A stretch of DNA of 64,000 nucleotides from Hippophae tibetana (GCA_037013495.1 CM072809.1:15452501-15516500); one strand, 5' to 3'; shown: positions 21,803-35,297, numbered from the stretch's first letter. Translations and numbers: made by a program. The notes: generated from the sequence alone by a model not told the origin.

Positions 21803-23410
21803 TAATAATACAAATCTATCCTAATTTTTTTATTAATTATATATATATATTGCAACACGTCTGATCACGATAATCATATGACATGTTCATCTTACATGCT
21901 ATTTAATTATATCGTCCACGCAATAGCTCATCATTTCATCCTTGCTCGGTTCTTATATAATTTGTGTATAAATAATAAAAATATAAACTTTTATATAAAT
22001 TATTATATGGGAAAATTACAAAAAATATCCCGAGGTTATATAAAATTGAAAAAAAAACTACTCATCAATTTTTAAAAATAAGCAATTATAACTCCTAAAT
22101 TATTGCTATATTTATATTATCCTCCTTTGACTTTATGATTTTCTTTTCAAACAACTTCTTTAAAAAGATGAAATTAGAAGGTTTTTTAAGAAGTCAAATA
22201 ACTTATAATGTAATTAACTTTATTAAAAAAGTTAATCCAATGAATAAAATTAAATCATATAATTATAAAGTGACGCTCTCGTTAATATCTTTTTTCTTTT
22301 ATTTCACGACACGTTTTCTAAATTAATTCAAATAAATTATACAAAGAAATAATAATTTGATAATTTAATAGTATTATTATTTAAGAAAATGTATGTATAT
22401 TGATCCATATTTTCACATTAGTATATTAGTAATCCTTTACATTAAAATTTAGGTATATCAATTATCTAAAATTATGATTTAATTAAAATTTTAACATATA
22501 TTAATGAAAAATGAAGGATAAATTTGTTTTTAAAATGTTTTTTCGTCATTGAATTATCTCCTGGTCTTCAATTAATCATTTTTAAGAGTATTAAAATTGT
22601 TATGATTTTTTTATGTACTAATTTAAAATAAAAGGTTAAGTTTATCTCCTAAAACCAACAATCTTACTCTTATTTTTCTCATAAAACCATAATCTTCAAT
22701 AACATTAGATTATCATAAAGTTTTTTTCGAGAATCTCTCCCAAATATTTCGTGATTTTTTTTTCATTTTGGAGTTAAGTTTAATTTTTTTTTTGGGTTAA
22801 TAATGGTTGCATAATTTTTTTTTATTATTTATTTATTTTTAAAACGAGTTTGTGATTGAATCTTAATTTTAGATAATTTATATACCTAAAATAAATATAT
22901 ATATATAGATAATTAGTGTAATGTTACGATAATATAAAAACCTACGTACTGAATAAGAATGCTATTAAAATACTAGATGTCAAAATTAATATTTCATATT
23001 TATTGTCATACCAATCTGATAAGCATGCCTTATGGGACTCAGCAGCCAATGCCTTTTTATGTGTGTTAAATATGAATCTTTTAATTAAAAAAGAAAAAAA
23101 AAAGATTGTGAATCTTGCATGTTAGAGGCAAAATTGTCAAACTTTCCTCAATAAAATGGTATATATGAACAGTCATTTAAAAATTCTCTTCCTAAAATCC
23201 TATCGTTTAAATTAAGTTTGGCTTAAAAACAAAACGTGCAATGTAAATTCTATAAATAAAAAAAACAACAATAATTTAAGTTAAGTTGATTAAAAAAAAG
23301 GAAGAAAGATGATAGTTTACAATGGGATGAATACAAGAATTTAATACGACGAATGTATAGTCATAGACTTCGGCGGCAGCCGCTATCAACCAACCCTGTT
23401 GAACTGTTCA
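21803..23410. other. AT-rich intergenic DNA, nothing recognised
   Basis: Very AT-rich with short TA runs. The open frames here (for example 22135-22326) are Lys/Phe/Ile-rich and look random. No RNA gene or transposon ends could be identified. Confidence 0.55.
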
Positions 23411-23434
23411 AATTAAGTTCCTGTATATGTTAAT

Positions 23435-23444
23435 CTATAAATAC
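23435..23444 (+). promoter_or_regulatory. TATA box of the PR-6 inhibitor gene
   Basis: CTATAAATAC lies about 110 bp before the ATG at 23555, a normal plant spacing with a short leader. Copies of the palindromic word TAGCTAGC lie in the leader (23521-23532). Confidence 0.6.
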
Positions 23445-23554
23445 ACTACAACACAGCCATATCTTATAAACTGGCCAGAGTATATAACGAAAAATAAGTA
23501 CTACTCAGATCGATATCTATAGCTAGCTAGCTACATAAAGGAAATTAAAGAGAA

Positions 23555-23958
23555 ATGGCATTTAAATGTCCAGGTAATTGTTTTTAAACTTCAATATACT
23601 AAAGCTTAAGATTTATAAAAAAGAAAATAACTTTATTCAATCTCAATCCTTCATAAATTAGAGAATAAAATATTAAGTTATAGTTGTCATATTTTTAATA
23701 ATATTTACTATACTTTATACGATCTCTCTTTTTATGTACACCATTTTTTGAAATTTAAAAATAGGTAAGAATTCGTGGCCAGAATTGTTGGGTTCAAATG
23801 GGGAAGAAGCAGCATCAAAGATTGAGAAACAGAATCAGAATGTGAATGCAATTGTTATATTGGAAGGAACTGCAGTGACCGAAGATTTCAGGTGCGATCG
23901 GGTTCGAGTATGGGTTAATACGTGTGGTGTCGTTGTTGAAGTCCCTAGCATTGGTTAA
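23555..23958 (+). CDS. Potato inhibitor I family serine protease inhibitor (PR-6)
   Basis: Two exons, 23555-23573 and 23765-23958, joined at a GT...AG intron of 191 bp with phase 1, encode 70 residues. Each exon is too short to show in a plain ORF scan. The protein has the family hallmarks: CPGKNSWPELLG at residues 5-16, VNAIVILEGT, and FRCDRVRVWV followed by VVVEVPSIG at the C-terminus. There is no signal peptide, as in many short PR-6 inhibitors. These proteins block chymotrypsin/subtilisin-type proteases through an exposed loop. By alignment with eglin-type inhibitors from memory, the scissile bond is Glu46-Asp47 (TAVTEDFR), an uncommon acidic P1. Cys5 and Cys50 are placed for the usual disulfide, and Cys60 is extra. 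A wound or pathogen role is inferred from the family. Confidence 0.9.
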
Positions 23959-24443
23959 TGATTAATCAATAACACAACTTCAGCGTTATTTGTGTTCCTT
24001 GTGCGAGCTAGCTAGCTAGCTAGCTGCTCATGGGAAAATAAATCTGGAACCGTTTTTTTTTTAATTTATTTTTTTCTTTTTAAGCAAATATATATGGAAT
24101 TAAGTTGTGATAATGCTAAGTTAAATATTTTATGTTATTTCCTGTAAAATAGAAGATTTAATTTTGTTGTTCTTTGAATAAAGTTTTTAGTTCTTATTAT
24201 TACGTTTTGCTCGTTAAAAGTTGATTGTAATTTGTAATTTATGTTGTTAATTGGTTGATGTTAGGTAATAATATATGGGTGTGAAAAATATCCAATAATT
24301 TAATGATACAAAAAAATTGAATTAATTTGTTAAAATTTTCAAGATATTTGGCTTTAAAAAATGGGGTCAAGAAAGACAAAAATAAATAAATAAAATGGAG
24401 CCATGCATAGGGTTTAGGGTTTAGTAATTAAAATGTATAACTA

Positions 24444-24481
<38 letters not shown>

Positions 24482-26930
24482 GATTAAAATAAATTTAAAT
24501 TTAAATGATTTAGTATTTAAAGTTTATAATTTTGGTGGAAGAGTTTAATATCAATAAATATATATTATTGATAAGTTAATATTTTTTATTTAAAATATAT
24601 CTTCTTATTATTAATAACTTATTTTTATATATTTTATTTTTTATTTTAAATAATACATGTATCAATTTTAAAATAAAATGTTATATCCCTAAAGATAAGC
24701 TCAAGAAATATAAGACAGCATCTTGAGGAAACTTAGGTGATTTGCTTCCTTATACCATAAGCGACGTTAAAAACGTAAACGTTGGTTTACTTTTCAAATA
24801 AACTACTACATAATTAAAAGAATAAAGGTTAATTTGTTTAAAGAAAATATATTTTAATTTGTTAGTTATTAAATAGAATATTATAAATGTGTTATATTTT
24901 TTAGAAGGGTTATTAAAATTAATATAAAAAAATTAAAGCTAAATTTTGAATAATAAAATTGACATTTTATAAAATAATTATTTTCTTATCAAAAAATAAT
25001 TAAAATAAATATCTAAAAAATTAATTTTTATTCATATTTATGTCATAATTTATCTTCTTACAATAAATAATCACAATGATATATTTTTAATATGTAATTT
25101 TTATTTACTTATTATTTTAAATCATAAATTATAGAAAAAATATTTTTTAAAACAAATATTTTCATTATAATGGTCAACAAACTGGAGTAATGTCCTGTTG
25201 GGATCTGATCGGGATGAAAGGATTGTGAAATTGAAAGCATCATCTTCTATGGATGCTAAAATGTACACTTTAAGGTCCTATAATTCATTAAAATTTATAC
25301 TTTAATAATCTATTTTTTAAGACACATAAAATCTTCTAATTTTTTTTTAAAAAAATCAATCAAGTTCAAATAATATTTTTCAATGATAAATTTAAAATTT
25401 TAAAAAATAATACCCAAGACGTTAAAAAAATATTCAAAATTAACAAAAGTTCACCTTTTGAAATAAAAAAACTAAAAATTTAAAATATATTCGATTTATA
25501 ATTGATTTTTAAAATTATAATAATTATTAATATAATAAATAAAATAGAATGTAATTATTCTTTTTTTATTTTATTTTATAGTAATTTTAATTTAGATATC
25601 ATATTATATACGAATGCAAATGTTTCATAATTATCAAAAAAGTATTAAATTTGAGTAAGATGATGCATATTAGGTGTAATAAAAGAAAACGAACAATATA
25701 AAGAAAGACTTTAATAAGTACATAAAATTCAGTATGATAATTATAGTTTTAAGTCTATTAAGGATCTTAAATATTAAATATTTTTTATAACATTTGTAAA
25801 ACTAATAAATAATAAAATAAATAATATAAAGAAAATAGTCATAAGTCTTGATGAACATAAACATAAGAAAAAATTATAAAAATAAAACAACATTTTAATA
25901 AAAAAACTTCAAGATTTGCCTTTAAAAAATAATCTCTAAGAAGTAGTAACTATCATTATAAAATAACTAGCATAATTTGATATCAAAGTTATATAAAAGA
26001 AAAATATATAATTGGATGTAAAGTTAATGTCATTAACTATTAAAAAATATTAGTAATATTAACTATAAATCTTAACGCATTAGAGTTGTTTTTATAACCT
26101 TAAGAGCATAAATGAATATATGTTAAATTTCAAGAATATTAGTGATAGATTTTTTATTTTTAAGTGAAATATTAATTATCAATTTCAAAAACATGTTTTT
26201 TTTAATAATATTAAAATATTTCATTATAAATTAAAATGTATTTATATGTGGTAAATGTCGATTGACTCCACTAAAATTTTAAAAATTAGATAAATAAATT
26301 CCTCTAAGTAAACAAAGATGATAAAATCTTATGTGTGCCGTAAATTTGTTATTAATGATAATTATTATTGCAATTTCAGATAGGAGATCTAAGAGTGAAT
26401 GTGATGTTGAAGAGGCATAATAAGGCACTCGACCCGAGGTGATTAACAATGGGTATTTAGCCAACTTAAAGAGACAACAAGACTTATATACTTATTTTAA
26501 GACAATGACTGTTTACATATGTCAGTATAAATAAAATGTGGTTATTACAATGAAGCATTAGATAGAAAAACATATATATACACAACTTATTTAAAAAATA
26601 TACTTATCTCACTAAATCCCATTAAGATCCTATAATATTTGCAATTTTTTTCGAACATGAACTAAACAATTAAACTTGTGACGAAAAAATGAATGAGATT
26701 TCTTAAAGATTAAAAACGGTTTGTTGGGACTTGTGATTGAATATGTTGTTTTCTATGGAATTTTGATTGAATATGTGAATGTATTATTTATTATTTTTAT
26801 TATATAAATACTACCAATCATATTATGTTTTTTTAAAAGGATTTAACTCCTCCTCAATTTTATTTAACTAAATTACCACATCGTATCCACACCATTGAAG
26901 TGAAAATTGCACTTCAATTTCCTCTCTGAC
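23959..26930. other. AT-rich intergenic DNA with a TA microsatellite
   Basis: The 3' flank of the inhibitor gene contains GAGCTAGCTAGCTAGCTAGC at 24006-24025, a palindromic microsatellite echoing the one in the 5' leader. A (TA)n tract lies near 24449-24475 and two TTTAGGG units at about 24411-24424. The remainder shows no coding, RNA or transposon signature that I can support. Confidence 0.55.
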
Positions 26931-27071
26931 TTTCCTTCTTACTCAACTTGTCCGTAGTGCAAAGTCAAACAAAATATCCAAAATCAGAAAAAAGATATTT
27001 TTTAGGAAAACAAGAACCAGAGAATGAAGGGTCTGGCAGAACTCGTATGATCAGGCTTTGTTCTCATTCCC
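26801..27071 (+). promoter_or_regulatory. Promoter and 5' leader of the sugar transporter, with upstream ATGs
   Basis: TATATAAATA at about 26801-26810 is a good TATA box, about 265 bp before the chosen start. Two out-of-frame ATGs precede the main one. ATG 27024 opens an 8-codon frame ending at 27050. ATG 27047 opens a 33-codon frame ending at 27148 that overlaps the main start. If the leader begins near 26835 these could lower translation of the transporter. Confidence 0.4.
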
Positions 27072-30000
27072 ATGGCTTGCAGTGCCTCAATCAGACCTCC
27101 GTTCAGTCTCAATTTGTTAAGGACACGACCACCATTTCTTCAGACTAAGAAGCCCCGACAAACCCTTTTCTCTGATACCCGTTTTGCCTCACATTCGTCT
27201 TCAACCTTTAAAGGTCATTTGAAGTCTAAAGATGCCACCTTTCCCAATTTCACCGTTCGCAGACTCAAATTTAGTGTTCAGGTACCGTAATTCATAAACC
27301 CTTTCGAAAATAGCTTCTATTTCATTTGGGCAACGAAGATAATTGTGCTTAGTTTGCTTGATAGGTTGGAGCTGAAGAAGAGTATACTTCAGGTGGAGAA
27401 TCTCAGTCGCTCGTATCTGACCCAAGTTACCAAGAGGAATTTTCTTGGTTTTCTGTAGTCTTGCCGTATGTTCTTCTTCTTCTTCTCTATAAACGACCTT
27501 AATGAGCATATTCTTCTTCTTCTTCTTCTCTATAAATGACCTTAATGAGCATAAGTGAAACTAAATTTACAATCAGTGTGGCCGTATTAGACTTATGAGT
27601 ACTTTCGCATAAATTTGTCATTGAAGTAATTCAATTTGTGTCAGGCTTAGTAGTACTTTCGCATAAATTTGCCGTTGAAGTAATTCAATTTGTGTCAGGC
27701 TTAGGAGTACTTTCGCATAAATTTGCCATTGAAGTAATATGAGTAATTGAGTATCTTCTGGCTGATGGAAAAAAGAAGTAGAATTGCACGAAAGGTTATG
27801 ACTTGTTGGAGATTACAGACAAAGACATACACACCTAATCATAATGAAATTGTATATATGTAATCTGTTAACTTTTACATTGTTGACATAAAATTATCTT
27901 AGATTACTGAAGCTTTGAAACTTTAGGTTTTTGTTTCCTGCCTTAGGAGGTTTATTATTTGGGTACGACATTGGTGCCACCTCTGGAGCTACAATCTCAT
28001 TACAGGTATATTCAATTTTTAGTTTTTCATCAAGATTTAACCTTTGTCATTCCCAAATTTACTTTGCTTCTATATCTTATCTTTATTCCAACTTAGCAGT
28101 TAGCAAAGAAAGCTTCAATGTTTGACCAAATTTTTATTTGATTCATCGCAGTCACCTGAACTTAGTGGCATAAGTTGGTTCAACCTTAATGCTGTACAGC
28201 TTGGTCTTGTGGTATGGTCAAACCTCAAATTTGCATCTTCAAATTTTAGCATTAGTTCATTAATATGTGCTTGAATGCCCTTTTGTAGGTTAGTGGTTCA
28301 CTCTATGGAGCTCTTTTTGGTTCAATCTCTGCCTACCCATTTGCCGACTTCCTTGGTCTGTAATTTTCTTATTTACTTGATCTTTTGTTAATGAGTTTTT
28401 TTTTCAAATATATATAAACTTTCCTTACTTTAATTCCTTGACTTGCTTAAAAAGGACGAAAAAGGGAACTTATTATAGCAGCTGGTTTATATTTGCTTGG
28501 GGGTCTGACCACTGCATGTGCTCCAGATCTTGGTGTTCTTTTAGTAGGACGAGTGCTATATGGGCTTGGAATTGGCTTGGTAAGTTTGTTTGTAGCTTCA
28601 TGTCGGTATAATTTGTCATAACAAGCTGGAGCAAAAAGTATAACTAATATTTTACATTGAAGTTTTTTGCAAAATTAGATGATATTGAAATGTACTTAAT
28701 GATAAATCCCATTTTATGATCTTGTATTTACAGGCAATGCACGGAGCTCCTCTCTATATTGCAGAAACCTGCCCATCTCAAATTCGTGGAACTCTGATAT
28801 CTTTGAAGGAGCTCTTCATAGTTCTCGGAATTTTGGTATTTTAGTGGCACATTTAAGATTTTTCGCCTCTTTCTTTTTTAAGTGAGGAACTGTCATGATC
28901 TTTCTCACTCTCACCACTCCTGCAGTTGGGTTATTTTGTGGGAAGCTTTCAGATTAATGCAGTTGGTGGGTGGCGTTACATGTATGGATCAAGTGTTCCT
29001 GTTGCTATATTAATGGGACTAGGCATGCTGAGTCTTCCAACATCCCCGCGCTGGTTACTCCTTAGGGCAGTTCAAGGTAAAGGGTCTCTAAATGACTACA
29101 AAGAGAAAGCAATTGTTGCCCTGGGCAAACTGAGAGGGCGGCCTCCTGGTGACAAAGAATCTGAGAGGCAAATTGAGGATACTTTGAAATCATTGGAGTC
29201 TGCTTATGGAGATCAGGAATCCGAGGGTAGTTTCTTGGAGGTCTTTCAAGGCCCAAGTTTGAAAGCTTTCATAATTGGTGGGGGCTTGGTTCTTTTCCAG
29301 CAGGTGTTCTTCTTATTTACCACTATTGCATTTTTTGTTCTCATTTGTTATTTATGTTTTTTTGGGTTCTACCTTTTAGTCAATTTACCAGCTGATTGTG
29401 ACAGATAACCGGACAACCAAGTGTACTATATTACGCAGGTCAAATACTGCAGGTGATTGATGGTTAACTCTTAATTTTGTGAAATTGAATTCTTCCTCTT
29501 CGGACTTTAGTTATGTAATCCTTCAGTGCTATCTGTTATACTATTGCTCCAGAGTGCAGGCTTCTCTGCTGCCGCTGATGCTACACGAGTATCTGTTGTA
29601 ATTGGTATTTTCAAGGTAGGTCTAATATTCTGCTCATTTCAAAACTTGAATAGAAGATGGAACCCTATAGTATGTTCCTATTCTGGTGTATGCATGTGTT
29701 GATTCTAGACGATTTTCCTGCAGTTACTTATGACATCGGTAGCTGTGTTTAAAGTTGATGATCTTGGAAGAAGACCCTTGTTGATTGGAGGAGTCAGTGG
29801 AATTGTATACATCACAACTTTTATTCATTTCTCTTTCAACCATTTCATTTATTCTATGTACTTCACGTGTTAATAAAGAATATTTGGAGAAGATTTTATT
29901 CACTCCTCTTTCATTTATTTATCCCAGGCTCTTTCATTATTTCTTCTATCGGCTTATTACAAGTTTCTTGGAGGTTTTCCGCTAGTCGCTGTAGCTGCAC

Positions 30001-30614
30001 TGCTTCTCTATGTTAGCTGCTATCAGGTTAGTTTTACTGAGATTTTCTTTCGACTATTGGCAATACTTAGTAACTGTTCTTAAAAACTACTGGAATAAGT
30101 ACACAATGATCCTCCCACCTCAACCCGTTCAAGTCCTAAGGTTTTAACATACGTTTAACGTCTGATGCATATTGTTTCGAATGCCATTTCAGATTTCCTT
30201 TGGGCCAATCAGTTGGCTAATGGTTTCAGAAATTTTTCCTCTTCGTACAAGAGGAAGAGGAATTAGCCTTGCAGTTCTTACTAATTTTGGTTCAAATGCA
30301 ATTGTAACATTTGCATTCTCACCATTAAAGGTATTACATCCTCCCATCAACTTCATTTCAATATATCAATATATTCCCTTCACAAATCCCATTGAAACAT
30401 GTTTTTGCTAATATGAATTTTGTTCTGCTCTAACTCTAACTTTGGTTTACTATTTGCATCACCGCTGCTGATTCTGCAGGAGTTGCTGGGAGCAGAGAAT
30501 CTTTTCATTCTTTTTGGAGTTATTGCTTTGTTATCACTTTTATTTGTTGTACTGTATGTCCCAGAAACCAAAGGTTTGAGTTTGGAGGAAATAGAGGCCA
30601 AGATCTTGAAATAA
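27072..30614 (+). CDS. Plastid-type MFS sugar transporter (D-xylose-proton symporter-like 3)
   Basis: A sugar-porter family membrane protein of 561 residues. Coding exons: 27072-27281, 27365-27465, 27927-28005, 28152-28211, 28289-28355, 28455-28579, 28734-28835, 28926-29303, 29405-29452, 29553-29615, 29724-29804, 29928-30026, 30193-30330, 30480-30614. All phases agree. Residues 1 to about 90 are Ser/Arg/Thr-rich and look like a chloroplast transit peptide. Family motifs seen: GGLLFGYDIGATSGA in TM1, ADFLGRKRE in the loop after TM2, ETCPSQIRGTLIS, SPRWLL, LFQQITGQPSVLYYAG, DDLGRRPL, SEIFPLRTRGRG, and a C-terminal VPETKGLSLEEIE. From memory it is close along its whole length to Arabidopsis At5g59250, annotated as D-xylose-proton symporter-like 3. 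The real substrate and its location in the plastid envelope are inferred, not shown. Confidence 0.94.
27466..27553 (+). repeat. 43-bp tandem duplication in transporter intron 2
   Basis: Two copies of a unit made of (TTC)n followed by TCTATAAAYGACCTTAATGA, offset by 43 bp, directly after the donor site of exon 2. Confidence 0.8.
27590..27742 (+). repeat. 54-bp tandem repeat, three copies, in transporter intron 2
   Basis: The words GTACTTTCGCATAAATTTG and TTGAAGTAATTCAATTTGTG recur exactly 54 bp apart three times (second ACTTTC at 27655, third at 27709). The copies are nearly identical, so the expansion is recent. It is noncoding. Confidence 0.88.
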
Positions 30615-33600
30615 GTATGAAACCAGACTAAACGCTGTCACGAAGTATGACCATCGGCTCAAGGATGCGGCTTGTATATTAGTGTCACTTCGATATGTTA
30701 ATAATGCGTCATATTACTTTGTTATCTGTTGCATCTCTCTCTACACATGCCTTTTCTAGTCGGACTTAACTACTCGTAGGTGTATATATATATATATATA
30801 TATGAATATTAAAAATAATTTAGTTTAGTAATTATTATGTAACATTTTTAATCTTTTTAATTAAAATATATTTTTAAATAATTGTTAAAAATAACAAGCG
30901 TGATTAAGCATTAAGAAAATTAATACTTGAAGGTTATTTCTTGAATCTACCTAAAATGGTTCACCCACCTTCAGTGACGGAACATGCTTATGACAAAAAA
31001 GAGCCGTGGCTCCTCGTAACTTTTTTTTTTTTTAGAAAGTTACTTAAACAGATATTTTTCAATAATAATTAAAATTTTAAAAAAATATTTAGTACATGAT
31101 GTTATATTTGAGATTATGGGTTATGAAAATGATATTTTATTTCGCTACAAACAAATTGGTGAGGATAAAAATATTTTATTTTTAATTTGTTATGTAATAT
31201 CATAAAACATATTATAATAATATATTATTACAATTGTTTTTGTTATTATAATAATAAAAAATTAAAAAAATTATTTTATTCGTATTATTAATTACATATA
31301 ATTTTATTATTGAATAAAATTATTATTTTAAAAATATTACCACCTTAACCCTACTCTTTTAAATATTAAATTCTGATTCCATCCCTGTCCGTCTTCACAT
31401 CTATCCCTAGTATTGACCAGGGTTTTCTGCTTAAAAAGTTAAGGTTAGTAAGAAAAGGAAGATGTATCAAATCCACGGGAGAAGAAGGATGGATATTTTA
31501 TCTACAATAATTCAAATCATGATTATGCTTAAAAAATTATTCTTTTTCTTTTATAAAATAACAGTAATTGATTACGTCTGATATATATTAATATTTTTGC
31601 ATTTGCTCCAAAACTAACAAAGAATAAGCTTAAGAGAATTAGATGGAGAACATTTTATAGATATATTTATGAATCTATTCACAGGTATTTACAATAAATT
31701 ATTATTTTCTATATAATATATTTTTATTAAGGTATAATTACCTAAAATAAACATTTTTAATATTAAATAAATAATACTTTAAACAATTACCTTATATTTT
31801 ATATAATTAAATAGTGTAAATTAATATCAATATTATAAGTTATCTAATAGGATAAGTATTATGTTAATATTTTAATTAATTAGATTTATTTTTAATAGAT
31901 ATTAAATTATAAAAATTACTATAAATTCATAATTGATGATTCGCCTCCGTTATCTAACCAAAATTGATAAAAATGACTGATTATTAACGTAATCATCACT
32001 GCGCTCATCTCTAGCAAAGAGGTGATGAGTGAAAACAAAACAGAAGCCAACAAATTAAAGTACGAGTTTGAGTTATGTATGGATTAGAAATCGGAGTGAC
32101 CATAATGTTACAATTTCGAGAACATTCATTTTTAACACTATGAATGCATGGTGATCATAAGTATTTTATATTAAATATAATGTGTAACAAGTTTATCTTA
32201 TTATTAATTTTTTTTTTAAAATAATAGATACATATTCACACACAGTTAAACATATATAAGGATGATATATATTGACACACACGTAAACATATACAATGAT
32301 AATAATAAGTGCACGGAGGCAGCATATACGTTTACATAATTAGTTCTAGTTTGGTTGCTTAACTTAAAAAATAATTCTTAAAAATTGATTTCAAATCATT
32401 TCTAAAAAATAATTTTTTTACAATTTCAAAAAAATAATAAGTTATTTTACCATTGTTTTAAAAAACTGTAAAAAAACATAAAAACATATTTTCTAATGTG
32501 TTTATCAAAATTGAGGCATTAGAAATTATTTTAAATTTAAAATATTTCTATTTAAAATCTTACAATATAACATTTTTATCTCCAATGATTTTTTACCATA
32601 ATTTTAAATATTTATCAATATTAAAAATATTTAAAATTAATAAGTTGTCAAAGTAATATAAATTAATATAACATATGATATATATTTTTTCTTCGTAATT
32701 TTCTAACATAATAGTTCCTATAATTTATTTTAAAACTCGTATGTTTTTTTATTATATACTTTAGTTCTTCAATAATTAAGAATTTGATATATGAATCTTA
32801 TGGATGATTATTTTATTTAAATTAGATCTAGTTATACCTAATGTTTAAAAATGTTCAAAAGATATCAAAGTTAAGAAACATTTTCTTATATATATTGATG
32901 ATTGATTATGAATTTAATTGATTATGATTGTAATATTCTATCAATTTTCTTGATTTTGTTACCAATTAACTTGACAACATCACAAATCTTGATATGTTAC
33001 ACATTAAAATAATTAAAATGTGATACTTTTTTATACAATTTGAATAAGACACAAGATTTATCCAAACTCAAAATAAGTTACATAATACAAATAAAATACT
33101 AATTTAACCAACTTATTAAATTGATATTTTAACAAGAAAGATTGAGTTAGAACATTATTATTATTATATTAATATAAGTGTATAATTATTAAAAATAATA
33201 TAACAGTAAAAACTAGAAAAAAAAACGAAAGATCTTTAATAAATAAAATTATTATAATAAATTATTTTTATATTAATAACAATTTAACAATGCCACTATT
33301 CATTAAAATAAAAATAAATTAAGATGAATTTACATTATTATTAAAACAATGGTTCAAAAGTATTTAAAGCAACATAATATTATAATACCATATATAAGCT
33401 CAGCCAACAGTATTCGACTTTAGGGGGAAAAAATCCGTGTTTTTAAAAAGAATGAACTCAATTTAGTTAACATTTTGCAAGAACTATTAAATTAGGTTTT
33501 GAATTTTTCTCCTTCGAGTAATTTAGTCCTATTTAAATCTTTAATGGGATAAATTAAGAACAAATACAAAAAAAAATGTATTTTTTCAGATAAAATATCA

Positions 33601-35120
33601 TTTCTTAAATAACTAAGTGGCTCGATTGGAGCCCCTTGGATTTCAGATAATGCTTGCTATTCTGTTAACTTCATTTAACATTTATTATATTATTCAATAT
33701 TATTAACGAGATAAAATCTCTTAATTCTCTTTCGTATTATATTAACGTCATTTTATATTTATATAAGTATAATTCTTATTTATAATTCAATTATCTTATT
33801 TTTGATCTTATTTTGTTTGCTATCTACTAATATCTACTAATAAATATGTGAATAAAAAATTCTTATTTTATACAATAAAAACTTATATTTTAATAATTTC
33901 TATCTAAGTATTTATCTTATATTATAAATAAGAATTAGGCTCTTCTCCTCCTACTATATAACATTACTCAATCTCATTTGGATAAATTCCTAAGGATGAA
34001 ACCCAATTACTCAACCTCATTTGTATAAAATCCAAAGGATGAAACCTAATTCATCCATAGGATGTTGGTCAATACAGGTCATGTTAACAATTAATACTAT
34101 AGTATCAATTAACGTCAGTTTAACTAGTCAATAAACTCCAAAAAAACGTATGTTCAACCATGGTCAACTTAGTTAATAATTAGTCAAAAAAATATTTTAA
34201 AATAATTACATTTTTCGTGAACTTTCAAAAATTATTTACTGTAATTAAAAAAATGATTATATAATATTTCAAGCTAATATAAAATTAATATAAGTATCTT
34301 ATTCAAAAATATAACTACTTAATAATGCTTAACTATGATTACAAGTAACATGATTAATGATAAATATATTTTAAAAATAATAAATAATACATCTCTGAGC
34401 TCATACCTCAAAATTTTACTACACCGTAATTAAAAAGAAAAATAATCTATCTCCTTATTGGGAATGATACCCGGTCTTATGTGGTTAATTGTTACTGATT
34501 AATCTAGTGTCATTAATTTACTTTAAAATTTATGTCGTGAAATAAATGGGATAAATTAGATAAAAAATAATCAGTATAAAATAACATTTTTTAATTAAAA
34601 AATATGTCTACAGGTGCACATGCACGTGCAATTAGTCGACATGCTAACTACGTCTGAAAATTTGATAACAACTTATCATTTAAAAAAATCGAAAATATTA
34701 ACAACTCAATTGTGCTCCTAAAAAATCTCAATTTTGAATTTGTGACTTTTAGAAAAACATTTATGTGATATTTGTAATATATTGACTGATTATTATAATA
34801 TATATAGTTACTTTTCTAAATATAAAAAAAATGATAATTAAGACAAACTTTATTTGTATCTTGTAGAAGTATATCTCCTAAGTTAATTAATAAAATATTT
34901 AATTTATTTAGATTAACAATGTTTCAGTGTTTTGCTAATAACTAGTTAAATTAAATATATCAGGAATCTCAAATAGTAAAATATTTTATAAAATTAATAA
35001 TATAATAGTATTTTATAACTTAATATTTTAGGTTAATAAAATTTAAAATTAATATTATTTTTAAAAAAAATAAATAATTGATAAAAAATATAAAGAACGT
35101 TGACAAATAGTAAAAAAAAA
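30615..35120. other. AT-rich intergenic DNA, mostly featureless
   Basis: It contains the transporter 3' UTR, a (TA)n tract at 30783-30803, a candidate MITE (separate entry), and two near copies of a about 54-bp unit at about 33961-34050 (ACTCAAYCTCATTTG...AAGGATGAAACC). Otherwise I see nothing that can be supported. Confidence 0.5.
30972..31387. mobile_element. Candidate hAT-like MITE
   Basis: The left end CAGTGACGGAACATG and the reverse complement of the right end, CAGGGATGGAATCAG, agree at most positions, and a further AAAAGAG word is shared inside. Such CAGTGGCGGA-type ends are common in plant nonautonomous DNA elements. The flanking octamers CCCACCTT and TCCGTCTT agree at only five of eight sites, so the target duplication is weak. 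The interior of about 416 bp is AT-rich and noncoding. Confidence 0.4.
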
Positions 35121-35297
35121 ATTATAAATGGCGTTTCTGTTGCCAAAAACGAAAAACGGTTACAAGCCCCCTTGGAGAAATTTTCTTGGCGATACAAGCA
35201 ACAGTAGTCAAGAATTCAAGATCTTTTTTTACCCGCCATTTTTCCTGACATTGATGAGTCTAAGTACCGATCTCATTCCTCAAAAACTCACCCAACA

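Noticed and set aside
24411-24424. Interstitial telomere repeat
   Set aside because: Only two TTTAGGG units; too short to mean more than a chance or telo-box motif.
26279-26464. Small minus-strand protein in the AT-rich spacer
   Set aside because: No family likeness, low-complexity Ile run, no promoter or splice context.
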